64,000 nt of DNA from UBA8389 sp942493385 (GTDB lineage: Bacteria > Bacteroidota > Bacteroidia > Bacteroidales > UBA1402). Shown piece by piece: positions 24,295 through 33,737 of this stretch. The position numbers and the translations under genes are program-made. Location: positions 2,852,001 to 2,916,000 of the forward strand of contig OW818699.1 in assembly GCA_942493385.1 (NCBI GenBank), given 5' to 3'. The notes below the pieces were generated by a model, which was not told where the DNA came from, searched no databases, and saw only the letters and a list, made by a program, of their open reading frames with translations. Each line of letters begins with the position of its first letter. Position 1 is the stretch's first letter.

Positions 24295-26424
24295 ATGATC
24301 GACCAGATTACCATAGACCGCATCATGGATGCCGCGCGCATCGAAGAAGTGGTGGGAGAATTTGTCACATTGCGAAAAAGGGGGATTAATTTTACGGGTT
24401 TATGCCCGTTTCACGATGAAAAGACGCCTTCGTTCAGCGTCTCACCCTCGCGGGGCATCTGCAAATGTTTCAGCTGCGGAAAGGGTGGCAACGTAGTCCA
24501 TTTTATCATGGAGCACGAGCAACTCAGTTATTACGATGGGCTGAAATGGTTGGCTCGAAAGTACCACATCGAAGTGGTGGAAAAAGAGTTGAATCCGGAG
24601 GAGCAGCAGGTGCGGAACGACCGCGAGAGCATGTTCATCCTGAACGAGTTCGCCAGAGATTATTACGTACGAACCCTGCACGAACACATCGACGGAAAGT
24701 CCATCGGGCTGGGTTATTTCAGGGAGCGTGGTTTTCGCGAGGACATTGTCCGCAAGTTTCAGCTGGGTTACGGTTTGGACCAGCGTTCAGAGTTCAGCAA
24801 GGAGGCGGTGCGAAAAGGATATTCCAAGGATTTTTTGTTAAAAACGGGGCTCTCCATCGCCAACGACCAAGGGGAATTGCACGACCGTTACAGGGCCAGG
24901 GTGATGTTTCCGGTGCATACCTTGTCTGGCAAGGTAGTCGCTTTTGGCGGTCGCATTCTTAAAAAAGATGAAAAAACAGCCAAATACGTTAATTCACCTG
25001 AATCGGAAATTTATCACAAGAGCAACGAGCTGTACGGCATCTATTTTGCCAAACAGGCCATTGCCAAAAACGACCGTTGCTTCTTGGTGGAAGGCTATAC
25101 CGATGTGATTTCGATGCATCAGGCCGGCATCGAGAACGTAGTGTCTTCTTCGGGTACGGCGCTGACGCACGGGCAGATACGGATGATTCATCGGTTTACC
25201 AAAAACGTCACGGTGCTGTACGACGGCGACGCGGCAGGTATCAAGGCTTCGCTCAAGGGCATCAATTTATTGCTGGAAGAAGGGCTGAACATCAAGGTGC
25301 TGCTCCTTCCCGACGGTGAAGATCCGGACTCGTTCGCCAAAAAACACAGTTCCACCGATTTCATACAATATTTAAAGGACCACGAGACCGATTTCATTCG
25401 GTTCAAGACCGAAATCTTATTGAAAGATGCTGGCAACGACCCCATCAAACGGGCCGGGTTGATTCAGGATTTGGTGGAAAGCATTGCGCTCATTGCAGAT
25501 GATATTACGCGCTCCGTATATATAAAGGAGTGCAGCAGGCAGCTGGATTTTGATGAGAATTTGTTGCATACGGAGGTTAACAAGAAGCGATACAACCAGT
25601 TGCAGCGGGAGCAGCAGAAGCGGACCGCCGTTTCGAACGGACTGCCTACGGCGGACAGGCGGAATCCTGGAAATGCTTATACGAATCAAGGTAGCAGACC
25701 CAATCAGACGGTCGTAGTTCCGATCGAACCAAACGGTTTTGTGGATGAACGCTACGGCCCACCTCCATCCGAAGAATTCCCAACCGGCTATGAACAAGAC
25801 TTCATGGGCGGTCCCGCGCAACAGCCAAGAGTAAGCGTTCAGCCGTTGATGCCTCTGGTAGCGGAAAATCCGTACGACGAATTCGAGCGGAACATACTGA
25901 AGCAAGTATTGAGGCACGGAGCCATGAAGCTTTGCGACGATGAGAACGAGGATGGCAGCATTCGTGAGGTTTCAGTGACCGAATTCATTTTGGCGACACT
26001 GGCTGCCGATGAAATTGAGATGCACAACCCTCTGTTTAAAAGGATGTTGGCCGAAGCGGCTGAAGAATATCAAAAGCCTGGCTACAATCCGGAACGCCAT
26101 TTCCGAAACCATAGGGAGCCGGAAATCAGCATGTTGGCTGCCGATCTGAGTAGCGAACATTATGAACTGAGCAAATACCACGCCCGCTTCCAGAAACTGG
26201 AAAAAGATTCTGAGAAGTTGGACGAAATCATACCAAGAGTGCTTGAGGACCTCAAGAATGCCATCATTCAGAACGAAGGAAAGGCGTTGGAAGCCGCTTT
26301 GAAGAAGGCTCAACGCGAGAAAGACGTGCCTGAAATGGACCGGCTAAGCCTCGAAATTTACCGTTTGCAGCAAACCAAGCGGGATCTTGGCAAGCGGCTT
26401 GGAGAACGTATTGTAGTTCGATAA
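24295..26424 (+). CDS. dnaG: DNA primase
   Basis: This 709-residue protein makes RNA primers at the replication fork. The N-terminal CHC2 zinc ribbon is present (C37-P-F-H40 and C58-F-S-C61), followed by the primase core with YGLDQRSEFSKE, and a TOPRIM domain with the acidic E in FLVEGYTDVIS and the DxD of LYDGDAAG. A low-complexity linker rich in Pro, Gln and Asn (about 430-530) separates the core from the helical helicase-binding C-terminal domain, making it longer than E. coli DnaG (581). ATG 24295 begins the typical MIDQITIDRI; a GTG at 24229 is in frame but not needed. Confidence 0.96.
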   Translation: MIDQITIDRIMDAARIEEVVGEFVTLRKRGINFTGLCPFHDEKTPSFSVSPSRGICKCFSCGKGGNVVHFIMEHEQLSYYDGLKWLARKYHIEVVEKELNPEEQQVRNDRESMFILNEFARDYYVRTLHEHIDGKSIGLGYFRERGFREDIVRKFQLGYGLDQRSEFSKEAVRKGYSKDFLLKTGLSIANDQGELHDRYRARVMFPVHTLSGKVVAFGGRILKKDEKTAKYVNSPESEIYHKSNELYGIYFAKQAIAKNDRCFLVEGYTDVISMHQAGIENVVSSSGTALTHGQIRMIHRFTKNVTVLYDGDAAGIKASLKGINLLLEEGLNIKVLLLPDGEDPDSFAKKHSSTDFIQYLKDHETDFIRFKTEILLKDAGNDPIKRAGLIQDLVESIALIADDITRSVYIKECSRQLDFDENLLHTEVNKKRYNQLQREQQKRTAVSNGLPTADRRNPGNAYTNQGSRPNQTVVVPIEPNGFVDERYGPPPSEEFPTGYEQDFMGGPAQQPRVSVQPLMPLVAENPYDEFERNILKQVLRHGAMKLCDDENEDGSIREVSVTEFILATLAADEIEMHNPLFKRMLAEAAEEYQKPGYNPERHFRNHREPEISMLAADLSSEHYELSKYHARFQKLEKDSEKLDEIIPRVLEDLKNAIIQNEGKALEAALKKAQREKDVPEMDRLSLEIYRLQQTKRDLGKRLGERIVVR

Positions 26425-26445
26425 ACTTTAAAATACAAACCTGAA

Positions 26446-27351
26446 ATGTACCCCTTAGAAGCCAATAACATTTTCAAATCGTATGCCGGGCACCAGGCGC
26501 TGACGGATGTGAGCATCCAGGTACCCGGGCAGCAAGTTTACGGTCTGCTCGGTCCGAACGGAGCCGGCAAGACCACGTTGATTCGGATCATCAACAACAT
26601 CACGGCGCCCGACAGTGGCCAAGTGTTGTGGGAAGGCCGTCCCATGCAACCCAGCGACATCGCGTACATCGGCTATTTGCCCGAGGAACGGGGTTTGTAC
26701 AAGAAAATGAAGGTGGGCGAACAGGCACTTTACCTGGCCAGACTCAAAGGTCTGAGCAAGCAGGATGCCCAAATGCGCCTCAAATACTGGTTCGACAAGT
26801 TCGACATCACTTCTTGGAGCAACCGGAAGCTGGAAGAGCTTTCCAAAGGGATGGCGCAGAAGATCCAGTTCATCATAACGGTGCTGCACGAGCCGAAATT
26901 GTTGATTTTTGACGAACCGTTCAGCGGCTTTGATCCTTTGAACGTACAACTACTTAAGGAGGAGATACTTTATCTGAAAAACCAAGGTGCCACGGTGATT
27001 TTTTCCACGCACAACATGTCGTCGGTGGAGGAAATCTGCGACGAGATCAGCCTGATCAACAAGTCGGAAGTGGTGTTGCAGGGCAAGGTGAACGAACTCC
27101 GTCGACAATACAACAAGGGCATTTATGTGCTGAAGGCGGATGCGCCAATGAGCGGCATTCCTGCGGGAAAACTATACGAAACGCTTTCGACCGAGGAAAA
27201 AAAGGGCAAGCTGACAATGCAGATTCAGAAAAAACCCAACGTGACCACCCGCGAACTGTTGGTAGAACTTTCCGCCCTTTATGAAATCCACGGATTCGAA
27301 GAAGAAATTTCCAGTATGAACGACATTTTCATTCAAACAGTACAGCCATGA
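26446..27351 (+). CDS. ABC transporter ATP-binding protein (NatA-like)
   Basis: This 301-residue ATPase has Walker A GPNGAGKT (about residues 34-41), a signature region ELSKGMAQK, Walker B LLIFDEPFSG and the switch His in FSTHNM. The C-terminal 80 residues form the extra domain of the DUF4162/NatA-type exporters. It overlaps the permease gene by four bases (ATGA) and must act with it. Family relatives export Na+, antibiotics or lipids; the substrate here is unknown. It begins 21 bases after dnaG. Confidence 0.93.
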   Translation: MYPLEANNIFKSYAGHQALTDVSIQVPGQQVYGLLGPNGAGKTTLIRIINNITAPDSGQVLWEGRPMQPSDIAYIGYLPEERGLYKKMKVGEQALYLARLKGLSKQDAQMRLKYWFDKFDITSWSNRKLEELSKGMAQKIQFIITVLHEPKLLIFDEPFSGFDPLNVQLLKEEILYLKNQGATVIFSTHNMSSVEEICDEISLINKSEVVLQGKVNELRRQYNKGIYVLKADAPMSGIPAGKLYETLSTEEKKGKLTMQIQKKPNVTTRELLVELSALYEIHGFEEEISSMNDIFIQTVQP

Positions 27352-28718
27352 GCAAAATAGGATTGATCATTGAACGGGAATACATGACCCGCGTGAAGAA
27401 GAAATCGTTCATTCTACTGACCTTTCTCACACCATTCTTGCTGGTGGCGCTCATTGCTGTGCCGCTGGCACTGTCGTCGGTGAAGAGTTCGGACGTGAAA
27501 ACCATTGCCGTTTCGGATGCGGACGGGCTTTATCTGAAACGTTTGGAAAACAACGCTCAATACACCTTCGTTCCTGCCAAGGACGGTTTGGCGACCGTTC
27601 GTAAGCAAATCACCGAAGAAGGTTCTGTTTATGCGTACTTGGTGATCAATGGCGATCTGAGCAAAGATTCCTCCTCAGTCAACATTTACACGGTGAAGCA
27701 GGCCGAAATGGAGATGAAGGATTTCATTACGGGGCAACTCAAGGAACTGGCCAGAAAGGATAAAATCGCTTCCTACAACATTGAGGGTTTGGACAAGATC
27801 ATCGAGGATTCCAAGCCCAAACTCAGCATCAACACCATCAAGTGGGACAAGGACGGAACCGAAAAGGAAAGTTCGTCCGAATTGGCCATGATTATAGGCC
27901 TGATAGCCACTTTTGTCATCTACATCTTCATTTTCGCCTACGGTGCCATGGTGATGAACGGGGTCATCGAAGAAAAAATCAACCGTATTGTGGAAGTCAT
28001 CGTTTCGTCTGTGAAACCGTTTGACTTGATGATGGGTAAAATTATTGGTATCGCCATGGTGGGGCTCACTCAGGTTCTACTTTGGGTCATTCTGATTGGC
28101 GGAACCATCGGTGTGGCGACGTATGCGTTGAAGGACAACGTGAGCGACGAACAATTGAAGAAGTTCAGCACCGAAATGGTTCAAAGCCAGACTATGACGA
28201 ATCCGGGCATGCAAGCACCTCAAGTAAAGCAACTTACGGACCAGGCTAGTAACGTTCCCGACGCTCAGAAAATCCTGCAAATGGTTTCGAACATGAATCT
28301 TGGGGAAATCGTCTTTTGGTTTATCCTGTATTTTTTGGGTGGATATTTGCTGTATGCCTCGCTTTTTGCAGCCTTCGGCAGTGCCATCGACAACCAGGAG
28401 GATTCACAGCAATTCGTTCTGCCACTGACCATTCCTGTATTGTTCGCACTGTATGCAGGCATGTACAGTGCCCAAAATCCGGATGGGCCGCTGGCTTTCT
28501 GGTGCTCGATGTTCCCGCTCACCTCCCCCATCGTCATGATGGTGCGCATTCCCTTCGGCGTTCCGTTGTGGGAACTGTTGGTTTCCTTCGGTTTGCTGGT
28601 GGTGACCTTCCTTTTAGTGGTGAAAATGGCGGCCAAGATCTACCGGACAGGCATTCTGATGTACGGCAAGAAAGTCACTTACAAGGAATTGATCAAGTGG
28701 CTTCGGTACAAGAATTGA
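27348..28718 (+). CDS. ABC-2 type permease (NatB-like)
   Basis: This 456-residue membrane protein has one N-terminal helix (SFILLTFLTPFLLVALIAV), a large extracytoplasmic domain (about 40-175), and five to six C-terminal helices with the MVMNGVIEEKINRIVEVIVS segment characteristic of ABC-2 permeases of the NatB/YhaP group. It pairs with the ATPase immediately upstream. Substrate unknown. Confidence 0.9.
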   Translation: MSKIGLIIEREYMTRVKKKSFILLTFLTPFLLVALIAVPLALSSVKSSDVKTIAVSDADGLYLKRLENNAQYTFVPAKDGLATVRKQITEEGSVYAYLVINGDLSKDSSSVNIYTVKQAEMEMKDFITGQLKELARKDKIASYNIEGLDKIIEDSKPKLSINTIKWDKDGTEKESSSELAMIIGLIATFVIYIFIFAYGAMVMNGVIEEKINRIVEVIVSSVKPFDLMMGKIIGIAMVGLTQVLLWVILIGGTIGVATYALKDNVSDEQLKKFSTEMVQSQTMTNPGMQAPQVKQLTDQASNVPDAQKILQMVSNMNLGEIVFWFILYFLGGYLLYASLFAAFGSAIDNQEDSQQFVLPLTIPVLFALYAGMYSAQNPDGPLAFWCSMFPLTSPIVMMVRIPFGVPLWELLVSFGLLVVTFLLVVKMAAKIYRTGILMYGKKVTYKELIKWLRYKN

Positions 28719-28729
28719 AAAAAACAGCG

Positions 28730-28737
28730 TATCTTTG
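28730..28737 (+). promoter_or_regulatory. -7 box directly before rsfS
   Basis: TATCTTTG ends 5 bases before the rsfS ATG, so the predicted transcription start coincides with the initiation codon. A good -33 TTG at 19-21 bp is not visible. Confidence 0.45.
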
Positions 28738-28742
28738 CACGT

Positions 28743-29099
28743 ATGAAAGAAAAGAATGTATTGGTCCAAAAGATTGTTGAAGGTATTCAGGAACGTAAAG
28801 GAAAAAAAATCACGGTGGTAAATCTGTCAAAATTGGATGCTCCAGCGCGTTATTTTGTGCTTTGTGAGGGAACTTCCAACACGCAGATACTTGCCATCAC
28901 CGAATCGGTGAAGGTTTATGTTCGCGAAAACACCGGCGAAAGCCCCTTTGCCATGGATGGTATGAACAATGCGCTGTGGATTGCCATGGATTACGGAGAT
29001 GTGATGGTTCATATTTTTGAACGCGAAACCCGTCAGTTCTACAACCTGGAGCATTTGTGGGCAGATGCCAAATTGACAGCTATTCCAGATATGGATTGA
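28743..29099 (+). CDS. rsfS: Ribosome silencing factor RsfS (Iojap family)
   Basis: This 118-residue protein matches the Iojap/RsfS family: ITVVNLSKLDAPARYFVLCEGTS near residues 22-44, then FAMDGMNNALWIAMDYGDVMVHIF and the REFYxLE-like ETRQFYNLEHLWADA. RsfS binds large-subunit protein uL14 and blocks subunit joining under nutrient limitation. It stands first in a plus-strand run with ftsH and cdsA. Confidence 0.95.
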   Translation: MKEKNVLVQKIVEGIQERKGKKITVVNLSKLDAPARYFVLCEGTSNTQILAITESVKVYVRENTGESPFAMDGMNNALWIAMDYGDVMVHIFERETRQFYNLEHLWADAKLTAIPDMD

Positions 29100-29154
29100 T
29101 TTTTGCATTAAAAAACGCAATCGGAGAGTTTCCGGTAGTTAATGAATTCTAAGG

Positions 29155-31242
29155 ATGGAAAAGAATCCCCTCAAAAAAGACAATAAATCATTCAAATTCA
29201 ATCCGTATTGGATTTACGGCATCATCTTGCTCGGTATTCTTGGAATATCCGTGATAGGCCCTGGTAAGCAGCCCCCCAAGGAAATCCGTATGGACCAGCT
29301 CGAAGCCTATGTACAAAATGGCTGGGTTGAAAAAATCAATGTAATCAAGGATAAAGACATCGCAGAAGCCTATATTCTTGACAACGCGTCAAAAACGGTA
29401 TTCGGAGACAAGTCCGAAATCAAGGGCGGTAAGGTGACAATCACCATACCATCTGCCGACAAATTCGATGATTTTGCCAGCAAAATCAGTGAAAAGTACC
29501 ATTTCGAAAACGTCAACTACATTAAAAGCGATAGAAACAGTCTCATCTACTCCATCCTTTTCAATGTTTTGCCTTTTGTGGTCTTGATCGGCCTCTGGTT
29601 CTTCCTGATGAAAAGGATGTCCGGTGGCGGTGGTGGCGGCGGAGGCGGCGGCGTTTTCAACGTTGGCAAGTCCAAAGCGCAGATTTTTGACAAAGGCGCA
29701 GCCAATCGCATCACGTTCAAGGATGTGGCTGGTCTTTCCGAAGCGAAAACAGAAGTGGAGGAAATCGTATCCTTCCTTCGCAGTCCATCCAAATACACCG
29801 AACTCGGAGGCAAGATTCCCAAGGGCGCTTTGCTCGTAGGCCCTCCCGGAACCGGTAAAACATTATTGGCCAAGGCCGTAGCCGGCGAAGCCGATGTGCC
29901 TTTCTTCTCCCTTTCCGGTTCGGACTTCGTGGAAATGTTTGTCGGCGTGGGTGCTTCCCGCGTTCGTGACCTCTTCCGTCAAGCCAAGGAAAAAGCACCC
30001 TGCATCGTGTTTATCGATGAAATTGACGCCGTGGGCCGTGCCCGTGGTAAGAACCCCAACATGGGTGCCAACGACGAACGTGAGAATACGCTCAATCAGT
30101 TGCTGACTGAAATGGACGGTTTTGGATCCAACAGTGGGGTCATCATCCTTGCTGCAACCAACCGTGCTGACATTCTGGACAAAGCGTTGCTTCGTGCCGG
30201 ACGTTTTGACCGACAAATCAATGTGGACCTGCCAGATATTACGGAACGCCATGCCATTTTCAACGTGCATTTGCGTCCCATCAAATACGACGAAACCGTC
30301 GATCCCGAATTCATGGCAAGACAAACGCCTGGTTTCTCAGGTGCCGACATAGCCAATGTCTGCAACGAAGCGGCACTGATCGCTGCTCGTAAAGGCAAGA
30401 ATGTTGTTCAGAAACAGGATTTTTTGGATGCTGTGGACCGCATCATCGGTGGATTGGAAAAGAAAAACAAGATCACCACCGTTGCCGAACGTCGCTCCAT
30501 TGCCGTTCACGAAGCCGGCCATGCCACGCTTAGCTGGTTGTTGGAACATGCCCATCCGCTCATCAAAGTGACCATCGTACCCCGCGGCAAAGCCTTGGGT
30601 GCAGCCTGGTACCTGCCTGAGGAACGTCAATTGACCACCAAAGAGCAAATGATGGACGAAATGTGCGCCACCTTGGGCGGACGTGCAGCCGAAGAAGTAT
30701 TCTTGGGCAACGTTTCCACCGGTGCGCTCAACGACTTGGAACGCGTAACCAAACAAGCCTACGCCATCATCGTTTATTATGGCATGAGCGCTAGCTTGAA
30801 CAACATCAGTTACTTCGATTCATCAGGTGCCAGCGAATATGCCTTCTCCAAGCCCTACAGTGAAAAGACGGCTGAAGTCATCGATCAGGAAGTGAAGCTG
30901 ATGGTGAACGAACAATACGAACGTGCCAAACGCATTCTCACCGAAAACGGCAAAGGACACAACGCCCTGGCTGACATGCTGGTGGAACGCGAAGTCATCT
31001 TTGCAGACGATTTGGAGCATGTATTCGGCAAACGTCCGTGGACTTCCCGTACCGATGAAATCATTGAGGCGCAGAAGAAAGTGGATGCTGCGGAAGCCTT
31101 GGCGAATCCGGTTTTTCCGGAACTCGTTGCGGTAGACGAAGAGAAGCCTGCAGTAGCCGAACTTTCGGAATCTGCTGTAGTCGCTGATGCGCCTTCCGAA
31201 AAGCAAGCAGACGAAAAAACATCAACCAAAACTAAAGCCTGA
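29155..31242 (+). CDS. ftsH: ATP-dependent zinc metalloprotease FtsH
   Basis: This 695-residue inner-membrane protease has two transmembrane helices (about 15-35 and 125-148) flanking a periplasmic domain, a poly-Gly linker (about 157-166), an AAA+ domain with Walker A GPPGTGKT (about 228) and Walker B VFIDEID, and the zinc protease motif HEAGH (452-456). It degrades misfolded membrane proteins and regulators. The C-terminal 45 residues are an Ala/Glu/Lys-rich tail beyond the usual family end. It is followed 20 bases later by cdsA. Confidence 0.97.
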   Translation: MEKNPLKKDNKSFKFNPYWIYGIILLGILGISVIGPGKQPPKEIRMDQLEAYVQNGWVEKINVIKDKDIAEAYILDNASKTVFGDKSEIKGGKVTITIPSADKFDDFASKISEKYHFENVNYIKSDRNSLIYSILFNVLPFVVLIGLWFFLMKRMSGGGGGGGGGGVFNVGKSKAQIFDKGAANRITFKDVAGLSEAKTEVEEIVSFLRSPSKYTELGGKIPKGALLVGPPGTGKTLLAKAVAGEADVPFFSLSGSDFVEMFVGVGASRVRDLFRQAKEKAPCIVFIDEIDAVGRARGKNPNMGANDERENTLNQLLTEMDGFGSNSGVIILAATNRADILDKALLRAGRFDRQINVDLPDITERHAIFNVHLRPIKYDETVDPEFMARQTPGFSGADIANVCNEAALIAARKGKNVVQKQDFLDAVDRIIGGLEKKNKITTVAERRSIAVHEAGHATLSWLLEHAHPLIKVTIVPRGKALGAAWYLPEERQLTTKEQMMDEMCATLGGRAAEEVFLGNVSTGALNDLERVTKQAYAIIVYYGMSASLNNISYFDSSGASEYAFSKPYSEKTAEVIDQEVKLMVNEQYERAKRILTENGKGHNALADMLVEREVIFADDLEHVFGKRPWTSRTDEIIEAQKKVDAAEALANPVFPELVAVDEEKPAVAELSESAVVADAPSEKQADEKTSTKTKA

Positions 31243-31262
31243 CCCGCCCACAACGTCCGAAC

Positions 31263-32093
31263 ATGAAGAACATTGTAACAAGAGGCATTTCCGGTAGCAT
31301 TTATGTGGTCATCATTTCCGCAGCTATTCTGATTAGTCCGTACACTTACCTCCTGTTGTTTGCCGCTGTGACAGGCGCCTGCCTTTGGGAGTTCTACGGT
31401 TTGATCGAAAAAAAGGAAGAAGCGGTTATTGACAAACCCATGGCCACTTTTGGAGGTGTATACCTTTTTGTTTCGGGTTTTTTGTGGTTTTCGGAGGACC
31501 TTCCGCTCAAGTACATCGTTCTTTGGTTCATCATCATGCTGTATCTGTTCATTCGTGAGCTCTATACCAAGGACGAAAGGGCTGTTAGGACCATCGCTTA
31601 TACGTTTTTTGCACAGATTTACATAGCCTTGCCCTTCATGTTTCTGTCCAGGCTCGGTTTTCCGCGAGACACAACAGGATTGATCACCTACGACCCAACG
31701 CTCATCATGGCCTTTTTCTTTCTGATTTGGGCTTCTGACACGGGTGCTTATCTTGTTGGATCTGTTTTTGGTAAGCATCGGTTGTTCGAACGGATATCCC
31801 CGAAAAAGTCGTGGGAAGGTTTTTTTGGCGGACTGATCATGGCTTTGGGCTTTGCCATCGGCATCTTTTACTTATTCCCGACAGAACTCAACATGTTGCA
31901 GTGGATTGGCTTTGCGCTGACCACCGTAATTTTTGGAACGTTCGGTGATTTGGTAGAATCCATGATCAAACGGTCTCTGGCCATCAAGGATTCAGGCAAC
32001 ATCATTCCTGGACATGGCGGCATGTTGGATCGCTTCGACAGTAGCCTTCTGGCAGCTCCTGCCATCGTTATCTACTATTTATTCATGTTTTGA
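31263..32093 (+). CDS. cdsA: Phosphatidate cytidylyltransferase
   Basis: This 276-residue integral membrane enzyme makes CDP-diacylglycerol from phosphatidate and CTP. It has about eight hydrophobic segments and the C-terminal family signature from SMIKRSLAIKD to GHGGMLDRFDS (residues about 232-260) with the conserved Lys, Asp and His. It is co-directional with ftsH, and the ECF sigma gene follows by 12 bases. Confidence 0.96.
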   Translation: MKNIVTRGISGSIYVVIISAAILISPYTYLLLFAAVTGACLWEFYGLIEKKEEAVIDKPMATFGGVYLFVSGFLWFSEDLPLKYIVLWFIIMLYLFIRELYTKDERAVRTIAYTFFAQIYIALPFMFLSRLGFPRDTTGLITYDPTLIMAFFFLIWASDTGAYLVGSVFGKHRLFERISPKKSWEGFFGGLIMALGFAIGIFYLFPTELNMLQWIGFALTTVIFGTFGDLVESMIKRSLAIKDSGNIIPGHGGMLDRFDSSLLAAPAIVIYYLFMF

Positions 32094-32105
32094 CCGATAA
32101 CGATT

Positions 32106-32657
32106 ATGGGAAAAACAGATGATGCCTTGCTGCTTGAGATGCTTCGCGACGAAAGTCAGCGGCATAAGGCATTCAATCTGTTGGTGAAGGATTATTCCGA
32201 AAGTCTGTATTGGCAAATCCGCAAGATGGTTCTTTCGCACGACGACGCCAATGACGTGCTTCAAAATACGTTTCTGAAATGTTGGTCCAATCTGGATCAA
32301 TTCCGTGGCGACTCCAGGATTTCCACGTGGTTGTACCGTATTGCCATCAATGAAACCTATACGTTCCTGAACAAGGAGCGGCAGAAAAACCAATCCGGCA
32401 TCACGGATTTGGAAGACTCCATGGTTCAGAATTTGCAGGGGGATGCCTATTTTGACGGTGATGAAGCCGCCCTGAAATTGCAGAAGGCTGTCTTGTCGCT
32501 CCCTGACAAGCAGAGGTTGGTATTCAACATGAAGTATTACAACGAAATGAAATATGAAGAAATTTCCGACATTCTGGGAACATCGGTAGGTGCATTGAAA
32601 GCCTCCTATCACTATGCGGTACAGAAGGTCGAAGCATATATGGCACTTGAAATCTAA
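32106..32657 (+). CDS. ECF-type RNA polymerase sigma factor
   Basis: This 183-residue protein contains sigma region 2 (about 25-95, with DDANDVLQNTFLKCW and FRGDSRISTWLYRIAINE) and region 4 (about 125-180, LPDKQRLVFNMKYYNEMKYEEISDILG). The next gene encodes a single-pass membrane protein in the position of an anti-sigma factor, followed by a Spy-like periplasmic protein, so an envelope-stress role is likely. It directly follows cdsA. Confidence 0.93.
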   Translation: MGKTDDALLLEMLRDESQRHKAFNLLVKDYSESLYWQIRKMVLSHDDANDVLQNTFLKCWSNLDQFRGDSRISTWLYRIAINETYTFLNKERQKNQSGITDLEDSMVQNLQGDAYFDGDEAALKLQKAVLSLPDKQRLVFNMKYYNEMKYEEISDILGTSVGALKASYHYAVQKVEAYMALEI

Positions 32658-32733
32658 AAATATATTAAACCATACAGAACTAGTTACGTCTAAGGTACAT
32701 AAAGGAGGTTCGGATAACCCGGACGAGTTGAAT

Positions 32734-33123
32734 ATGAAAAAGTTTACATTGAATGAAACAGGCGATCGAAGCGTTTTCCGGGTACCGGAAGATTATTTCG
32801 CTGGCTTGGAAATGCAGCTGAACGAACGCATCGAAGCGCTTGAAGCTGAGAAACAATTGGAAATGGCAAACGCTTCTCGAAAAAGAGGCGGTATTATCCT
32901 GACCATGCAAAGCGTGCGCCCGATGCTTTATATGGCTGCCATGTTTGTTTTGTTGTTGTTCAGCATTGCACTTGTATTCAAGTACACGGCCGGATCTGGC
33001 AGCCTAAGGGCTCAGGAAAAAAGTATTGAACAGACTGTACCTACAGCTGAAGATTACCTGATCAGTTCGGTTGGCACGTACGGTATCTCTCAGTATTATG
33101 TTGAATCTCAAGTAACTGAATAA
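32734..33123 (+). CDS. Single-pass membrane protein, putative anti-sigma partner
   Basis: This 129-residue protein has an N-terminal cytoplasmic segment of about 60 residues (with FRVPEDYFAGLE), one transmembrane helix (about 63-84, rich in Leu, Val, Phe) and a short periplasmic tail. It lacks the HxxxCxxC zinc motif of ZAS anti-sigma factors. The assignment as the regulator of the upstream ECF factor rests on position and topology. The in-frame upstream extension to 32614 overlaps the sigma gene and is not favoured. Confidence 0.65.
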   Translation: MKKFTLNETGDRSVFRVPEDYFAGLEMQLNERIEALEAEKQLEMANASRKRGGIILTMQSVRPMLYMAAMFVLLLFSIALVFKYTAGSGSLRAQEKSIEQTVPTAEDYLISSVGTYGISQYYVESQVTE

Positions 33124-33127
33124 AATC

Positions 33128-33595
33128 ATGAAGAGATTGACATTTTTAGTATTTGCTCTTGTGCTTACAACGGGTTTGTTCGCACAAGATCAGGCCAAGA
33201 AACAAGACGAAGTCCGCAAGCAGCGCTGGGAAGATATGAAAGCGAAACGTGCTGCCTTTTATACCGAGAAAATTTCTTTAACTTCGGATGAAGCTCAAAA
33301 ATTCTGGCCTGTTTTCAATGAATTACAGGAAAAAAAATGGAAACTGGACCAGCAAATGTCTGCGCAGTTCCACAATGGCAAAAAGGACGATCAAGGTCAC
33401 CCCATCATCAATTTTGCCTTGGTAAACGATGAACTGATTCGTATCAAGGTTCAGAAAGCCAATCTGGACAAGATTTATCACGAACGGTTCAAAAAAATAC
33501 TGAGTCCTGAAAAGCTTTTCCGATATTATGGTGCGGAACGGGATTGGGCGAATAAGTTGCTGAAGGACATCGAGAAAAGAGGAGATAAGAAATAA
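33128..33595 (+). CDS. Spy/CpxP-like periplasmic protein
   Basis: This 155-residue protein starts with a signal peptide (MKRLTFLVFALVLTTGLFAQ) and is otherwise highly charged and helical, with a KISLTSDEAQKFWPVFNEL repeat-like segment typical of small periplasmic helical proteins coded beside Bacteroidota ECF factors. A sensor or chaperone role in the envelope is inferred. It begins 4 bases after the membrane partner gene and is followed by a terminator. Confidence 0.7.
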   Translation: MKRLTFLVFALVLTTGLFAQDQAKKQDEVRKQRWEDMKAKRAAFYTEKISLTSDEAQKFWPVFNELQEKKWKLDQQMSAQFHNGKKDDQGHPIINFALVNDELIRIKVQKANLDKIYHERFKKILSPEKLFRYYGAERDWANKLLKDIEKRGDKK

Positions 33596-33620
33596 TGCAT
33601 TATTTCCATCACGGTATTTA

Positions 33621-33647
33621 GGCCATCCTTCGGGGTGGCTTTTTTTT
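33621..33647 (+). terminator. Rho-independent terminator with UUCG loop
   Basis: GCCATCC and GGGTGGC pair (one G-U) around a TTCG tetraloop and are followed by a run of eight T. It closes the ECF gene set. Confidence 0.88.
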
Positions 33648-33704
33648 GGGACGATTTTAAGCCTTTTTGATTGAATAATGGCATTATAAAAGGTTCTTCT
33701 TCGT

Positions 33705-33712
33705 TACATTTG
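33705..33712 (+). promoter_or_regulatory. -7 box for the sorting-domain/HExxH gene pair
   Basis: TACATTTG fits TAnnTTTG and lies 25 bases before the ATG at 33738, just after a terminator. No good -33 element is seen. Confidence 0.45.
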
Positions 33713-33737
33713 CATTCTTACCAATCTGAAACACGGA

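Noticed and set aside
29620..29660. GGT/GGC repeat tract in ftsH as a DNA microsatellite of interest
   Set aside because: It encodes the poly-Gly linker common to FtsH proteins of this group.
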